Positions 17,571 to 28,434 of a stretch of DNA of 64,000 nucleotides are shown in pieces. Under the pieces are notes generated by a model. The model was not told where the DNA came from and made no database searches. It saw only the letters and a program-made list of their open reading frames with translations. Position 1 is the first letter of the stretch. Every line of letters begins with the position of its first letter. Origin of the DNA: Vibrio brasiliensis LMG 20546 (GTDB lineage: Bacteria > Pseudomonadota > Gammaproteobacteria > Enterobacterales > Vibrionaceae); NCBI RefSeq assembly GCF_000189255.1, contig NZ_AEVS01000018.1, forward strand, positions 28,834 to 92,833. Reading direction: 5' to 3'. A program made the position numbers and the translations under genes.

Positions 17571-20122
17571 TCATTTCACTAAAGAGTAATAGTTCTGCTT
17601 AAAGTGGATAAAGGCTTTGTTAAGCGCAATCTCTTTAATCGGTTTGACTATCACGTAATTCGCACCTGCAGAAAGGAACGCATGCTTAGTTTCTTGCATA
17701 CCATCGGCAGTACAAGCATAGATAGGGACCGATAAGCCTAAATCATTACGGATTATCTCTGTCGCTTCAATACCACCTAAATTCGGCAATTGGTTATCCA
17801 TCAGTATTAACGCCACACTTTGATCAGCACGTAAGAAGTCGATAGCATTGATACCATCTTTGACCCAGGTTACCGTCATACCGTACTTCTCACAAAATGC
17901 TTTAGCGATAAATGCATTGGTATGGTTGTCTTCAACCAGCAAGACATGCAGCGATTCAGGGAACATGGTAGACGGTTCTTCAGGCAGCGCCTTTTTCTCA
18001 ACCTGAATCGCATCAGTATTACCCACTTCTAGCGGAATTCTGACTGAGAATCTGGTGCCGACATCCACCTCACTTTCAAGCTTAATCTCTCCACCCATGA
18101 TGGTGACGAGACTTTGAACAATGGCTAACCCCAATCCACTGCCGCCATACTCGCGTGTGGTATTTGCTTCTGCCTGTACAAAAGGTTCAAAAATATGGCT
18201 AAGACGATGTTGTTCGATACCAATCCCGGTATCAACCACGTCAAGATTGAGTAAACAACCGGATTCTTGGTGCTGACACCCTAAGGTAACAGTAACGCTT
18301 CCATGATGGGTAAACTTAACTGCGTTACTGACCAGGTTAAAGATGATCTGGTTGAGGCGCACTTGGTCGCTATTAGCCCACTTGTCATGGGGAATTTTAT
18401 TGACCACTTCAAAGGCAACATTCTTATCATCTAGTAGTGGCTTAAAGATTCTCTCGACGGTATTGGTAAGTTCAACCAAACGGAATGGCTCACTCTCAAT
18501 ATGAAATTGCCCTTGCTCGATTTTCGAAAAGTCGAGAATATCGTTTAATACTGCTAACAGGTGTTCGCCACTATTACACAGCACTTCAACATGCTCGATG
18601 TCGCGTTGGTCGACCATTTTATCTTTAAGCAGCTGAGAGACGCCCAGAATACCATTGAGTGGCGTACGTAACTCATGGCTCATTTTCGCCAGGAAGTCTG
18701 CTCTCATACGTGCGGACTCTTCTGCTTCTTCTCGAGCGGCCTGACTCTGCTTCTCTGCCTCGATAAAACTGGTTATGTCCTGCCCCTGCGCCATGATCTG
18801 GGCAACACTATTGTCCGTGACGATCGGAGAGAGGTTCCACCGGTAGGTTTTATTAACAATCGTAGTATTAATGCCTGTTAAGGTCGCCCCCTGCGCGCAC
18901 ATGAGGATATGTGGTTTTAAACTCTCAATCAGTAGTTCCCTGCTAGCGGAAGTTCTAAAGCTTCGTTCAGCAGAGGGGTTGAACCTTGATAGATCCCCTG
19001 CGGTATTCCACAAGGTAACGGGCGAAAGTGAAAAGTTAAATAGATCAGTGAATTGCTTCTCTTGCTCGTTAAGTCTTTTGAACGAACGTTGAAATGATTT
19101 ACCTATCTGATGAAACTCTTGAATTGATGAGCCATGAAACTCAAGCAACTTCTGTTCTTGAATAGATGCATCGGTATAGGTCATCAAACTACGCAATTCT
19201 TTTGATACCCTTTTACCGAGCCAGTAACGGGTGTATAGCGCAATACAGGTAATCAGAGCGGCGGTGATAGCGATCCAAACGTAGTGACTGGTGACAAAGC
19301 GAACGATGTGCTCGTTGTCCTGTACGGTGTAAACCGATAGAAAAGTCGGCACATTGTTAATTGTCACATCAGTTCGAGAGACAGTGAAACCACTCGCATC
19401 TAGCTCATTGGATGACTGTTCGAGCCATTGCATTTGCTGCGCGTCATCGTTCTTATCGCTTGAAGCTATAACTTCGGAGCCAACCGCCAACAGTATTTCA
19501 TCTGCATTGCCTCCTTGTGCGAGCGCATTGACGATTGAAAAGTTGTTGTTTAAGACAATACCGACATACAAATAACCGACAACTTCACCCGACTCCAAAT
19601 CAACAACCGATGAACGTCGTATCATCAGATAGCGAGTCCCCATCACTGAAGGAGTCTGAGAAATATGCCAATCGAAGCCAGTCATTATGTCTTGGGTTAA
19701 ATGCATCAACTGAACTGGGGATATGCCATAGAATTCAAAATTCGCATCATCCCAGAGCAGCTCATCGCCACTGATAATGTAACGAAAATCCGGCGTGATA
19801 TCCGGAGACAGCTGATCCATACTGTTAAAAAACAGGTCAAGCTTTTTCCCGTCTTCCTTCAGCAACCCTTCGAGTAAGCTTGGGTTCCTACTATAGCTGT
19901 CCTGTTGAATTTCGATTGACTTGATTTGGAAGTTAAAGATTTCCTGAACCAAGCTCTGAGTCTGCTGCTTGGTTCGGGCCACTTCCTGTGACACAACTTC
20001 ACGGTTTACCTGATAATTTTGCAATACCATAACCACAATGAACCCACCAATCACCAGAAAGAGAGAATTGGTTAATAGTGTTGCTAAGCGGCTTTTACCG
20101 TGTTGCCGTATAAGATTTCGCA

Positions 20123-20123
<1 letters not shown>
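17571..20123 (-). CDS. luxQ: LuxQ autoinducer-2 hybrid sensor kinase/phosphatase
   Basis: An 850-residue inner-membrane hybrid histidine kinase. Transmembrane helix 1 is about 17-36, the periplasmic tandem-PAS region that docks LuxP about 37-278, and helix 2 about 281-300. A cytoplasmic PAS (about 355-455) is followed by the HisKA box MSHELRTPLNG with phospho-acceptor His483. The ATPase domain has N600 in NLVSNAVKF, DTGIGIE near 631 and GGSGLGLAI near 660. A C-terminal receiver carries Asp776 in LMDNQLPNL. It passes phosphate to LuxU then LuxO in vibrios; neither is in the window. Its ATG overlaps the luxP stop (TAATG), so LuxP and LuxQ are translationally coupled. Confidence 0.96.
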
Positions 20124-21238
<1,115 letters not shown>

Positions 21239-21302
21239 CTAGCTAACTGAGCATAATAATTTGAATGGTTATCTATCAATTATAATTCAATATTATTAAT
21301 AG

Positions 21303-21353
21303 AGCCGAGTTCAATTATTAACCATCAAGCTATTAATTTAACTCGGCTTTTTA
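21303..21353 (+). terminator. Strong plus-strand terminator with no plus-strand gene before it
   Basis: The stem AGCCGAGTT (21303-21311) / AACTCGGCT (21340-21348) is followed by TTTTTATT. On the minus strand the bases after the stem are not T-rich (CTATTAATAATATT), although the adjacent gene upstream of it on that strand, at 21370, is the one expected to need a terminator. Confidence 0.6.
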
Positions 21354-21369
21354 TTATGCCGTATAGCGT

Positions 21370-22533
21370 CTAGAACGTAAAAGACAAATTACCGGACAGG
21401 CCAAATTGATTGTCGCCAGCGTAGCTGCCTGCGAAGTCGATACTGACAAGATCACCCGGACTAATACCAATACCTGCGGTAAAGGAGTTATCTAGCGTGT
21501 CTTCTATATCCATCTGATAACCTGCTCGAAGTTGCGCCCAACCAAATGCATTACCTTCGACGCCAACACGCAAGAACTGGGTATCGTCGTTCAGGTCAGT
21601 GAAACGTTTTTGTTTAGTAAGATCCCAGTCTACCGTCGCAACTAAATAGTCCATTGTGTAAGAGCCAGAGACGGTCACTTGCGTGTTGAGCTTATAAGTA
21701 CTCACACCACCAATATCTAAGGTGTTGATCTCTTTTGAGAACAGATCTTTTATCGCTACTCCCACTCGGTATTGTTCGTAGAACCATACACCACCCAGGT
21801 CTAAGTTGAAGTAGTTCTCGTTAGTTTCACTCTGGTCGTAATCACTAACATCAAAATCTTCCACCGAAAGACTCTGTTTGTAAGTACGTAGCTGTTGGTA
21901 TTTTGGCGTTATACCTAGTGAAACGTCTTGACCCTGAATAGTCATTCTCTTCGCCAGCGCCACCCCAAACTCCGTGTAGCCAAAGGCAATCATATCAACA
22001 TTAGAGTTGTTATAACGAGTTTCCACCGCAGCAGGTGTATCACCACCATTCGCCGCAATCTCAGGCGTTGCGACAATTTCAGCGTAACCTCGAGTGTAAA
22101 TATTTGCGGAAAGTGTATTAATTGGCAGAGCCACTGCGATACCAACGCCCGCACTTACTGCCAGTGGCTTATCATCCGAAAGTTGAGTGAGGTAACTGTT
22201 TAATTGAGCAGCCGTGGTTGCATCAACACTACCGGAAGCCTCAAACGCTTTAATCGTGTCCTGTAAGCTATCTACCGTATCGAGTGTTTCATCGGTATCC
22301 CTTACGGTCGCCCCAATGGCAGGGATCAGAATGCCAAAATCGTCACTGTCACGATAGACCGCTGCTAAAGCCGGATTATAGAAAGGAGCCAGAACATAGT
22401 CTGCACTGGTAACGCCTGTGTTACCCATACCGTTGCCTCGACCGTCAGGAGAGACAGTTGCGGCATGTGCAACTGAAGTTAGAATGAGTGAGCCCGCTGC
22501 TAATGATAATTTACTTAATTGATTCATATCCAT
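21370..22533 (-). CDS. TraF-like outer-membrane beta-barrel protein (conjugal transfer TraF_2 family)
   Basis: A 387-residue exported protein with signal peptide MDMNQLSKLSLAAGSLILTS to AHA (about residue 24) and mature start ATVSPDGRGNGMGNTGV. The GRGNGMGNTGVTSADYV and FYNPALAA segments near the N-terminus, alternating beta strands and the C-terminal ending GLSGNLSFTF with a terminal Phe point to an outer-membrane barrel of the FadL/UPF0164-like TraF_2 group. The name comes from a database family and does not imply conjugation; no transfer genes are nearby. AAGG precedes the ATG. It is 149 bases upstream of luxP in the same direction. Function unknown. Confidence 0.8.
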   Translation of the reverse strand: MDMNQLSKLSLAAGSLILTSVAHAATVSPDGRGNGMGNTGVTSADYVLAPFYNPALAAVYRDSDDFGILIPAIGATVRDTDETLDTVDSLQDTIKAFEASGSVDATTAAQLNSYLTQLSDDKPLAVSAGVGIAVALPINTLSANIYTRGYAEIVATPEIAANGGDTPAAVETRYNNSNVDMIAFGYTEFGVALAKRMTIQGQDVSLGITPKYQQLRTYKQSLSVEDFDVSDYDQSETNENYFNLDLGGVWFYEQYRVGVAIKDLFSKEINTLDIGGVSTYKLNTQVTVSGSYTMDYLVATVDWDLTKQKRFTDLNDDTQFLRVGVEGNAFGWAQLRAGYQMDIEDTLDNSFTAGIGISPGDLVSIDFAGSYAGDNQFGLSGNLSFTF

Positions 22534-22590
22534 ATCAACCTTTTTTATTAGTCATAATCAAGATTAATACATGTAGGAATTTTTGTAGGA

Positions 22591-22917
22591 TTAACGAATA
22601 ATTTCTGTGCAATCAATATGATGTTCAATCACAAATTTGCCTGAAATTATTTGTTCCTTCTTAGCTTTGGATAGTTGTTTGATTTGATACTCTACTTTTG
22701 ATGCGTCACTGCGAGATGAACCGACTCGCTGATGCCATTCAAGTGTTAAGGGACCTTTACCCTTCAAGGCTTTAGCACCGGTTCCATTACAGTGCTGCTG
22801 ATAGCGTCGTTCGACATCAGTGGTGATACCACAATAAAGTGCATTGTTGCGCATTCGGATCAGGTATACGTACCAATCCGAATGCTTAACTAATGGTTTT
22901 TCGAGGCTAGAACTCAT
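22591..22917 (-). CDS. GIY-YIG nuclease-domain protein (YhbQ family)
   Basis: A 108-residue protein that is almost entirely a GIY-YIG domain: WYVYLIRMRNNALYCGITTD contains the paired Tyr motif (YVY...YCG), then the catalytic Arg region VERRYQQHCNGTGAKAL and a conserved LEWHQRVGSSRSDASKVEYQIKQL with Glu. Similar to E. coli YhbQ and the UPF0213 group, whose physiological role is not firmly known. The ATG overlaps the yceH stop by one base (TAATG), so the two are translationally coupled. Confidence 0.88.
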   Translation of the reverse strand: MSSSLEKPLVKHSDWYVYLIRMRNNALYCGITTDVERRYQQHCNGTGAKALKGKGPLTLEWHQRVGSSRSDASKVEYQIKQLSKAKKEQIISGKFVIEHHIDCTEIIR

Positions 22918-23564
22918 TAAGCCGTAAACTGCTCAAACAGCGCTTTAAGCTCTGCAACTTCTGCTTTCAAATCCTGAACTTCTTGTTCTAGTTGGCTAAT
23001 TCGATCGTTACCCGCAGCTGGAACAGGTGTCACTGCAAGTGACTCTACATCAATTTCACCGCTAAACAGGTGCATGTAACGAGATTCACGCTTACCCGCT
23101 TCACGAGGCAATTTAACTACCAGAGCCCCCTCTTCACGCGCTGCCATATTGTCCAGGACGGTTTCTACTTCTTTTACATCAACAAAGTCAGCCAGACGGT
23201 TGGTGCGTGTTCTGATTTCACCCGGAGTCTGAGCGCCACGCAACAACATGCAGCAAACAATACCCTTTTCCTGTTTACTCAACTTCAGATCACCAAATTC
23301 GGTGTTGCAGAAACGATGTTGAAACTTGTTTGCACGGCTATTAAACCCACTCTCATCGCTAACCAGGCGACGCGCTATCAAACTGTCAACTGCCTGTTGA
23401 ACCTCAACATCAGTAAGTGACATCACAGGTTCACGATTACTTTTCTGATTACAAGCTGTCGTTAAGCTGTTCAACGTCAATGGGTAGTAGTCCGGAGTTG
23501 TGACTTCTTTCTCGATCAGGCAACCGATAACACGGGCTTCTACTGGGGATAGCTCAATATTCAT
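22917..23564 (-). CDS. yceH: YceH-family protein (DUF480, winged helix)
   Basis: A 215-residue protein of the DUF480/UPF0502 group. It starts [20 protein letters not shown] and continues with [24 protein letters not shown], both family signatures, within two winged-helix domains. The C-terminal 30 residues ([26 protein letters not shown]) are a heptad coiled coil. An AAGGAA site precedes the ATG. Structures of the family show winged helices, but the target is unknown. Coupled to the GIY-YIG gene. Confidence 0.92.
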   Translation of the reverse strand: MNIELSPVEARVIGCLIEKEVTTPDYYPLTLNSLTTACNQKSNREPVMSLTDVEVQQAVDSLIARRLVSDESGFNSRANKFQHRFCNTEFGDLKLSKQEKGIVCCMLLRGAQTPGEIRTRTNRLADFVDVKEVETVLDNMAAREEGALVVKLPREAGKRESRYMHLFSGEIDVESLAVTPVPAAGNDRISQLEQEVQDLKAEVAELKALFEQFTA

Positions 23565-23598
23565 ACCATTTCCTTACTATGTTGTTGCCAACGCTTTT

Positions 23599-23769
23599 CT
23601 AGTGTTCGGCAAGGATGGGAACTCTTTTCATATTTCCGTTCTCATCGATCATCACAATTTTACTACGATTCAACTCGACCTCAGTGACTTCCTGTCGAGT
23701 GCGTTCATGTTTATATGCTTTGAGTAACCTGCTAGCTCGCTGCGGTGATTGTTCCGTTGTCGCACTAGG
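23599..23769 (-). CDS. Small basic protein of unknown function (about 56 aa)
   Basis: The minus-strand frame ends KIVMIDENGNMKRVPILAEH and reads as a plausible basic protein with the helix RASRLLKAYKHERTRQEVTE. The frame is open up to a TTG at 23889, but I prefer the ATG at 23769 (MPSATTEQSPQ), preceded by GAG at a normal distance; ATGs at 23793 and 23802 are alternatives. It lies 34 bases before yceH and in the same direction. The opposite strand has an overlapping frame that looks less protein-like. No family recognised. Confidence 0.4.
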   Translation of the reverse strand, partial: PSATTEQSPQRASRLLKAYKHERTRQEVTEVELNRSKIVMIDENGNMKRVPILAEH

Positions 23770-23980
23770 CATAATAATCTCAGACGTGCGCATTTTTTGC
23801 ATTGTCGATTGCTTTAGAATAGCGAAATCATATATCGAACCAGAGGTACGCTCAATCATCTGCCAACAGATTGGCGATAAAACCGTCAAGGTACTGTAAT
23901 GATTGATCTTAAGACTGTTAACCCACTAGATGTTATGATTTAATCATTGACAGTTATTCAAAATATTAGGAAAGGGACCT

Positions 23981-24298
23981 ATGAGTGGTGTATTTGAAAT
24001 CGTAGCTCAGGCACGTCGTAAAAATAAGCTAAAGCGCGAACTTATTGATAACGAAAAGAAAGTTCGTGATAACCGTAAACGTGTTGATCTTCTAGAAAAC
24101 CTACTTGATTACATCAAGGCTGATATGAGCAACGAAGAGATCGTTGGTATCATTAAAAACATGAAAGCTGACTACGAAGACCGCGTAGATGATCACATCA
24201 TCAAGAGCGCTGAAATTTCTAAAGAGCGTCGTGATATCAGCCGCCGTATTCGTGAGCTGACTGAAGAAGACAAAGTTATTCAGGGTAAGAAGAAGTAA
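23981..24298 (+). CDS. Highly charged helical protein of unknown function (105 aa)
   Basis: A 105-residue soluble protein with an AAAGGGA ribosome-binding site. After [19 protein letters not shown] it is almost all charged helix with heptad-like spacing (residues about 17-100), including [18 protein letters not shown] and [17 protein letters not shown], so it probably forms a coiled coil. No Cys, no signal peptide, no enzyme motif. I recognise it as a type common in vibrios but not its function. It is a single-gene unit ending in a strong terminator. Confidence 0.75.
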   Translation: MSGVFEIVAQARRKNKLKRELIDNEKKVRDNRKRVDLLENLLDYIKADMSNEEIVGIIKNMKADYEDRVDDHIIKSAEISKERRDISRRIRELTEEDKVIQGKKK

Positions 24299-24324
24299 TC
24301 TTCTATTTATCCAGCTTATCTTAT

Positions 24325-24358
24325 CAAGCCTACACCCAGTGTGTAGGCTTGTTGTTTT
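24325..24358 (+). terminator. Rho-independent terminator after the charged helical protein
   Basis: An 11-base perfect stem CAAGCCTACAC (24325-24335) / GTGTAGGCTTG (24341-24351), with a five-base loop and a TTGTTTTT tail. Confidence 0.93.
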
Positions 24359-24603
24359 TGGGCTAATAAAGCCGCATTTAACCAACAATATTGGTTATAA
24401 AAATCGGTGAAGATGCGTAAAACGTTTGCGTAATCGCTAACCTTCTCCGTTCCCTTTTTTGGGGCTTCCATCACACATTTAGCCCTGTTATATTTCATCT
24501 CAGTTAATCATTTAGACCATTCGAGGCACGGAGCTTCCTCACTTATCTCAAGAAGAGAAGAATTGGTACCGACAAAGTTCGGCAAAAATTAGAGGGTCAA
24601 ATT
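24359..24603. other. Intergenic leader before the 81-residue membrane protein
   Basis: With the terminator just before it, this makes a gap of 305 bases. It holds small dyads: GAGG...CCTC around 24523-24540 and CCGA...TCGG around 24570-24583. I see no known riboswitch or convincing coding frame. A short minus-strand open frame here (24316-24498) runs through the terminator and is not credible. Confidence 0.4.
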
Positions 24604-24849
24604 ATGGATATGGTTGAAATTTTAGGTTACGCAGCGTCGATCATGGTAGCAATCTCGCTAACAATGAAAGACATCGTAAGACTTCGTGTCCTTAACTTCA
24701 TCGGTTGTGCACTATTTACTGCATACGGCCTGATGATTGATGCTTGGCCAGTAGTTGTAACAAACGGTTTTATTGCCTGCGTTAACGTCTACTTCCTGGC
24801 TAAGATGCAAAGCGAAAAAAAAAGCGAACAAGTTAAAAGCGCTGCCTAA
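24604..24849 (+). CDS. Three-span small membrane protein, YgjV/SemiSWEET-like
   Basis: An 81-residue protein with three predicted membrane helices (about 5-22, 29-45, 49-67) and a charged C-terminus. Its layout of IGY-like opening (ILGYAASIMVAISL), a short basic turn (KDIVRLRV), then YGLMIDAWPVVVTNGF resembles single three-helix SemiSWEET/PQ-loop units and half of a YgjV protein. The Pro-Gln pair itself is missing. Some databases carry a wrong label (uroporphyrinogen decarboxylase) for such vibrio proteins. A GAGGG ribosome-binding site is present. A dimer is likely if the SemiSWEET comparison holds; substrate unknown. Confidence 0.75.
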   Translation: MDMVEILGYAASIMVAISLTMKDIVRLRVLNFIGCALFTAYGLMIDAWPVVVTNGFIACVNVYFLAKMQSEKKSEQVKSAA

Positions 24850-24867
24850 CAGCCTGTAGCAGAATTG

Positions 24868-24906
24868 AAAAAGCCCTTGATGAGTCATCATCAAGGGCTT
24901 TTTATT
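24868..24906. terminator. Strong bidirectional terminator
   Basis: A 16-base perfect stem AAAAAGCCCTTGATGA (24868-24883) with its complement (24888-24903), with a GTCA loop. T runs occur on both strands. It serves the 81-residue protein gene on the plus strand and the HD-GYP gene on the minus strand. Confidence 0.95.
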
Positions 24907-24941
24907 TATCTCAGGTAAGTGACCGAATAGCGAGGTTCATT

Positions 24942-26093
24942 TTAGCTGGCAATCAGCTCCTGATTTTCGACCTTATCTAAGTAGCGACTACGTATTTCCA
25001 TAAACTGCTCTAAATTATTCAGCAACGCATCAACGCACATTGGATCAAACATCTGGCCTTTCTGAAACTTGATGTACTCAATCACTTCACTCAGTTCCCA
25101 CGCAGGCTTATAGGCTCGTTTACTTAATAGAGCGTCAAACACATCCGCTAGTGTCACTATTCGCGCTTCAAGAGGAATGTTATCCGCACTCAGTGCATCA
25201 GGCAGCCCCTTGCCATTAAAACTCTCGTGGTGATGCCTGACGATGTTTTTAATAAATTGAATTTCAGCGTCTGAAACTGTCTTACTGCCAGAGAGTTGAA
25301 TAACCTCGTCAATAATCTCTTCACCGAAAATGGTGTGATTGTTCATGATGGCGCGCTCTTCCGGTGTAAAACGCCTATCGCTATATAAGATGTCATCAGG
25401 AATCATGTATTTACCAATATCGTGGAATGGAGCATAAAGGCGAATACGGTGAATAAACTGGTGACTGATTTCGCCCAAGCTTTTCGACATAAAACGCGCC
25501 AACAACTCACTATACATTCCCATACGGGTCAGATGTTCTTTGGTTTCAGGATCCCGGGCGTGACCCATTTTCAGTGCAATCTCTAACGAAGACTGAAAGT
25601 GACGCTGACTTTCGAACAGTTGAATAAACTGGTTTGCAACTATCTGTGCAAGGTAAGCAAAATCACGTTCAACATCACTTCTGCTAAAGAATCCGATATC
25701 CTTAGCATTAACGAAAATAAAGCCAATAGTTTTGCCTTGATAAGAAATAGGATAAGTGTAACTACTACGGTGACCTAAACGAATCAGCTCACGTATACGA
25801 TCGGTCTGAAGCATTTTACGCAGATCACCAACGATTCGGACATTCGCTGTGTAAGCAATGCTGGTCAGAGAGGAGTTATCACGAAGTTCTTGCTCTTCAA
25901 AATCATAACGTCCAATCTCGGTCATAGTATCTTTTACATAATAGTTTGAGACACTATTCTCCCCCATCAGGGCAACAGAAAAGCGGGACATTTGCGGGTA
26001 TGAATCGAGGACGTGTTCGTAAATGCTATCAAGTTTTGGAATGAGAGCGAGATCTTGAGCAGCAATGTGGTTTAGAAACGAGTAGTTGAACAT
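24942..26093 (-). CDS. GAF-HD-GYP protein, probable cyclic-di-GMP phosphodiesterase
   Basis: A 383-residue cytoplasmic protein with an N-terminal GAF-like domain (about 15-170) and a C-terminal HD-GYP domain (about 180-370). Visible metal-site motifs are HDIGKYMIPDDIL, the downstream His in NNHTIFGEEI, and RHHESFNGKGLPDALSADNIPLEARIV, then LADVFDALLSKRAYKPA. The GYP triplet reads GLP, a common variant. It should hydrolyse c-di-GMP to GMP. No membrane span. It is the second c-di-GMP phosphodiesterase type in this window, with the EAL protein at 4-6 kb. The 240 bases upstream hold AT-rich sequence and the terminator of the OmpA-like gene. Confidence 0.9.
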   Translation of the reverse strand: MFNYSFLNHIAAQDLALIPKLDSIYEHVLDSYPQMSRFSVALMGENSVSNYYVKDTMTEIGRYDFEEQELRDNSSLTSIAYTANVRIVGDLRKMLQTDRIRELIRLGHRSSYTYPISYQGKTIGFIFVNAKDIGFFSRSDVERDFAYLAQIVANQFIQLFESQRHFQSSLEIALKMGHARDPETKEHLTRMGMYSELLARFMSKSLGEISHQFIHRIRLYAPFHDIGKYMIPDDILYSDRRFTPEERAIMNNHTIFGEEIIDEVIQLSGSKTVSDAEIQFIKNIVRHHHESFNGKGLPDALSADNIPLEARIVTLADVFDALLSKRAYKPAWELSEVIEYIKFQKGQMFDPMCVDALLNNLEQFMEIRSRYLDKVENQELIAS

Positions 26094-26274
26094 ACAGCAA
26101 CGTAGCCTTTATTTTTCTGATAATTTCTTGGAACAATATCTCATATTTGAGAGCTAACCTATCAGACATTTAACACTACGATAACTTAAATCAGTGCAAA
26201 ATTAGAAATCCATCATAAAGTTTATGGTTATTGCACGATTGCATTGCAAGGAAGTTGATACAGAACACTATTCA

Positions 26275-26304
26275 AAAAAGCAAGAAGCACGCCCATGGCG
26301 TGCT
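26275..26304 (-). terminator. Terminator for the OmpA-like lipoprotein gene
   Basis: An eight-base stem AGCACGCC / GGCGTGCT (26286-26304) with a CAT loop. The A run at 26275-26280 gives a U-tract on the minus strand. Confidence 0.8.
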
Positions 26305-26333
26305 CCATATTATTGATAATTAGGAAAATTCAA

Positions 26334-26951
26334 TTAGTTAGTTGATACAATAAACAATACTTCTACGCGACGATTACACGCTTTGCCAGCTTTGGTTCGG
26401 TTGCTACATGCCGGTACATATTCACCATAGCCACGCGTATAAATGGAGTCCATTGCCACACGATTGTTAACCAACTGTTGCTTAACCGCTTTAGCACGTT
26501 TCATTGAAAGCGAGTCATTAAAGCTTGGTGCTCCGGTGCTATCAGCATGGCCATCGATGACAATATCGATACTTGGCTGAGTAGCCAGGTAATTACCCAT
26601 CATATCAAGCCAGTATTTTGAATCTGGTGCAACGCGCGAAGAACCGGTGTTGAACTTGATAGTATCTTTAAGGCGCACCATAACATGATTGCCAGGCAAG
26701 AGTTCATAGTCGATGCCATTGCTGATCAGGAAGTTCTGCAGATCGCTGTAACTTTGAGTGCGCTGCTGCCCCATAGGGCCTTTTACTCCAGAGTTAGAAA
26801 TGACAGGCTGTGTGCCCCACTCTGGGTAACGTACGTCAAAATCCGACTTAGGCGCGCTGTCTAACAAGTTATCATCCCAAAAAGCCATCTCATCAGTCAT
26901 GCTGCTACAACCTGACATTAATAGAATAAGAGGTAATACAAAATGCTTCAT
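26334..26951 (-). CDS. OmpA-family peptidoglycan-binding lipoprotein
   Basis: A 205-residue lipoprotein: signal peptide MKHFVLPLILLMSGC with lipobox Cys15. After a linker with a short GPMGQQRTQSYSDLQ segment, the C-terminal OmpA domain (about 95-203) has IKFNTGSSRVAPDS, DIVIDGHADSTGAPSFN (the Asp that binds diaminopimelate), the SMKRAKAV helix, YGEYVPA and NRRVEV (the conserved Arg). It likely anchors the outer membrane to peptidoglycan. The 286 bases upstream, to the next gene, show no other feature that I can support. Confidence 0.9.
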   Translation of the reverse strand: MKHFVLPLILLMSGCSSMTDEMAFWDDNLLDSAPKSDFDVRYPEWGTQPVISNSGVKGPMGQQRTQSYSDLQNFLISNGIDYELLPGNHVMVRLKDTIKFNTGSSRVAPDSKYWLDMMGNYLATQPSIDIVIDGHADSTGAPSFNDSLSMKRAKAVKQQLVNNRVAMDSIYTRGYGEYVPACSNRTKAGKACNRRVEVLFIVSTN

Positions 26952-27237
26952 GGGTTCACCGTTAGTTCCGTTACGCTACATAACCTTTATCGGCAACTGA
27001 CAATAATCTTTAGTCCTTTTCGGATAATTTTTGCTTTTAATCGCTTTAATTATAGTTGTTGTCAAACCCGACAGAGTGGCTATTCACTGTTAGAAATACT
27101 TTATTCACTCAATTCTGTCATCCAACGGTTTCGCTTCGTGATTTGAATCAGTAAAATCACCCTACTTTTAACTCACACAGATATCGCGCTGACGTCATTA
27201 TTACAATGCCGAAACAGTCACGATTTGAGATATCATC

Positions 27238-27858
27238 ATGAAAAAACTCGCAACTTTTGCTTTTATTGCCCTTTCCGCACTCTTGGTTGGATGCAGTGAC
27301 AATTCGGGTCCTGTTGAAGGCAAGCAATATGAACAGCTGCCAGTAAACCTAGCGACGTTTCGTTTGCCTCCTGTAACTGAGGTCTTCTCCCTTAACTGTG
27401 GTCACTGCCGCAAAATGGAAGACGAAATGCCAACCATTGAAAAGTTAACCGGCCAATCTATTGGTAAGGTACATGTCACTTTCAATGAAAGCGCACAAAT
27501 TGGCGCGATGATTTACTACGCTGCCGAAATGCAACTTGGTAAAAAGCCAGATCATCAAATGATGACCGAAATGTTTGCCGCTACGCAAATGGGTGACGGT
27601 GCGACTCTGTCTGAAAAGAAAGCCGCGCTTGATCAAGTTTTCCATAGCCGTAATCTGGTAAGCCCTTACGATTTTGATGACCAGCAACAGAAACAGCTAT
27701 TTGCTGCAATGCAGCTTGCTGACGACATCACAACTAAAGGCCAGATTAACTCAGTTCCAACGTTCATCGTTAACGGTAAATACCAGGTTATCACTAGTGG
27801 CCATCAAGACGTCGCGAGCATCGCTGACACAATCAACTTTTTGCTTCAACAACCTTAA
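27238..27858 (+). CDS. DsbA-like thioredoxin-fold lipoprotein
   Basis: A 206-residue periplasmic lipoprotein with signal peptide [19 protein letters not shown] (lipobox LVGC, Cys19). The thioredoxin-fold active site is Cys-Gly-His-Cys in [10 protein letters not shown] (about 59-62), in place of DsbA's CPHC, and the cis-Pro loop is [12 protein letters not shown] near 178. The helical insert between them is DsbA-like. It is probably a thiol oxidase or reductase acting on exported proteins; the membrane anchor sets it apart from soluble DsbA. The FKBP gene follows 17 bases later, so the two periplasm-facing folding factors are likely cotranscribed. Confidence 0.9.
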   Translation: MKKLATFAFIALSALLVGCSDNSGPVEGKQYEQLPVNLATFRLPPVTEVFSLNCGHCRKMEDEMPTIEKLTGQSIGKVHVTFNESAQIGAMIYYAAEMQLGKKPDHQMMTEMFAATQMGDGATLSEKKAALDQVFHSRNLVSPYDFDDQQQKQLFAAMQLADDITTKGQINSVPTFIVNGKYQVITSGHQDVASIADTINFLLQQP

Positions 27859-27875
27859 TTCTACGGAAAGAAACT

Positions 27876-28349
27876 ATGTCTAAAATTATCTTCCCTTTAA
27901 TTGTTTTCATTCTTGCGGGATTTTTCATCTACCGCACATGGACAAACCATAAAGCCGGAGAAGTTAACTTTGCCACTGGTCAGGCGTTCCTGCTTGAGAA
28001 TGCGAAAAAAGAAGGTGTCATCACCACTGAAAGTGGCCTGCAATACGAAGTGCTGCATAAAGGCGAAGGCACTGAGCACCCAACTGCAACCAGTAAAGTG
28101 AAAGTTCATTACCATGGTACCTTGATTGACGGTACTGTGTTTGACAGTTCTGTTGAACGCGGTGAACCAATCAGCTTTAAGCTAAACCAGGTTATCAAGG
28201 GCTGGCAGGAAGGTCTGACTTACATGACCGTGGGTGACAAATTCCGCCTATACATCCCAAGCCCACTCGCATATGGCAAAAACGGTACTGGTCCTATTCC
28301 ACCAGCAGCGAGTTTAATCTTCGAAGTCGAGTTGCTCGAAATTCAATAA
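27876..28349 (+). CDS. FKBP-type peptidyl-prolyl cis-trans isomerase, membrane-anchored
   Basis: A 157-residue protein with an N-terminal membrane helix (about 3-18) and a C-terminal FKBP domain (about 60-157). FKBP motifs visible are [52 protein letters not shown] and [16 protein letters not shown]. The aromatic and acidic residues of the FK506-binding pocket (Tyr, Phe, Asp, Trp) are kept, so it should be an active isomerase. A GGAAAG site precedes the ATG. With the DsbA-like lipoprotein it forms a two-gene periplasmic folding unit. Confidence 0.93.
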   Translation: MSKIIFPLIVFILAGFFIYRTWTNHKAGEVNFATGQAFLLENAKKEGVITTESGLQYEVLHKGEGTEHPTATSKVKVHYHGTLIDGTVFDSSVERGEPISFKLNQVIKGWQEGLTYMTVGDKFRLYIPSPLAYGKNGTGPIPPAASLIFEVELLEIQ

Positions 28350-28366
28350 GCGCTGGGTAGATATGT

Positions 28367-28398
28367 AAAAGCCAACGGATATCCGTTGGCTTTTTATT
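28367..28398 (+). terminator. Rho-independent terminator after the FKBP gene
   Basis: A perfect palindrome, AAAAGCCAACGGAT (28367-28380) directly followed by its complement (28381-28394), with an overall TTTTTATT tail. It faces the NUDIX gene from the other side. Confidence 0.93.
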
Positions 28399-28434
28399 TG
28401 CTCGCTACGTAACTTGAGGGGAGGCAATCTGGCG

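Noticed and set aside
21370-22533. A conjugation locus, from the TraF name of the family
   Set aside because: The family name is historical. No other transfer, relaxase or pilus gene lies near, and the protein looks like an outer-membrane barrel.
23615-23899. Plus-strand open frame of 94 residues
   Set aside because: It is the mirror of a more protein-like minus-strand frame at the same place and ends with unlikely hydrophobic runs; the minus-strand call was kept at low confidence.
24316-24498. Minus-strand open frame of 60 residues
   Set aside because: It reads through the terminator hairpin of the preceding plus-strand gene and has no protein-like pattern.
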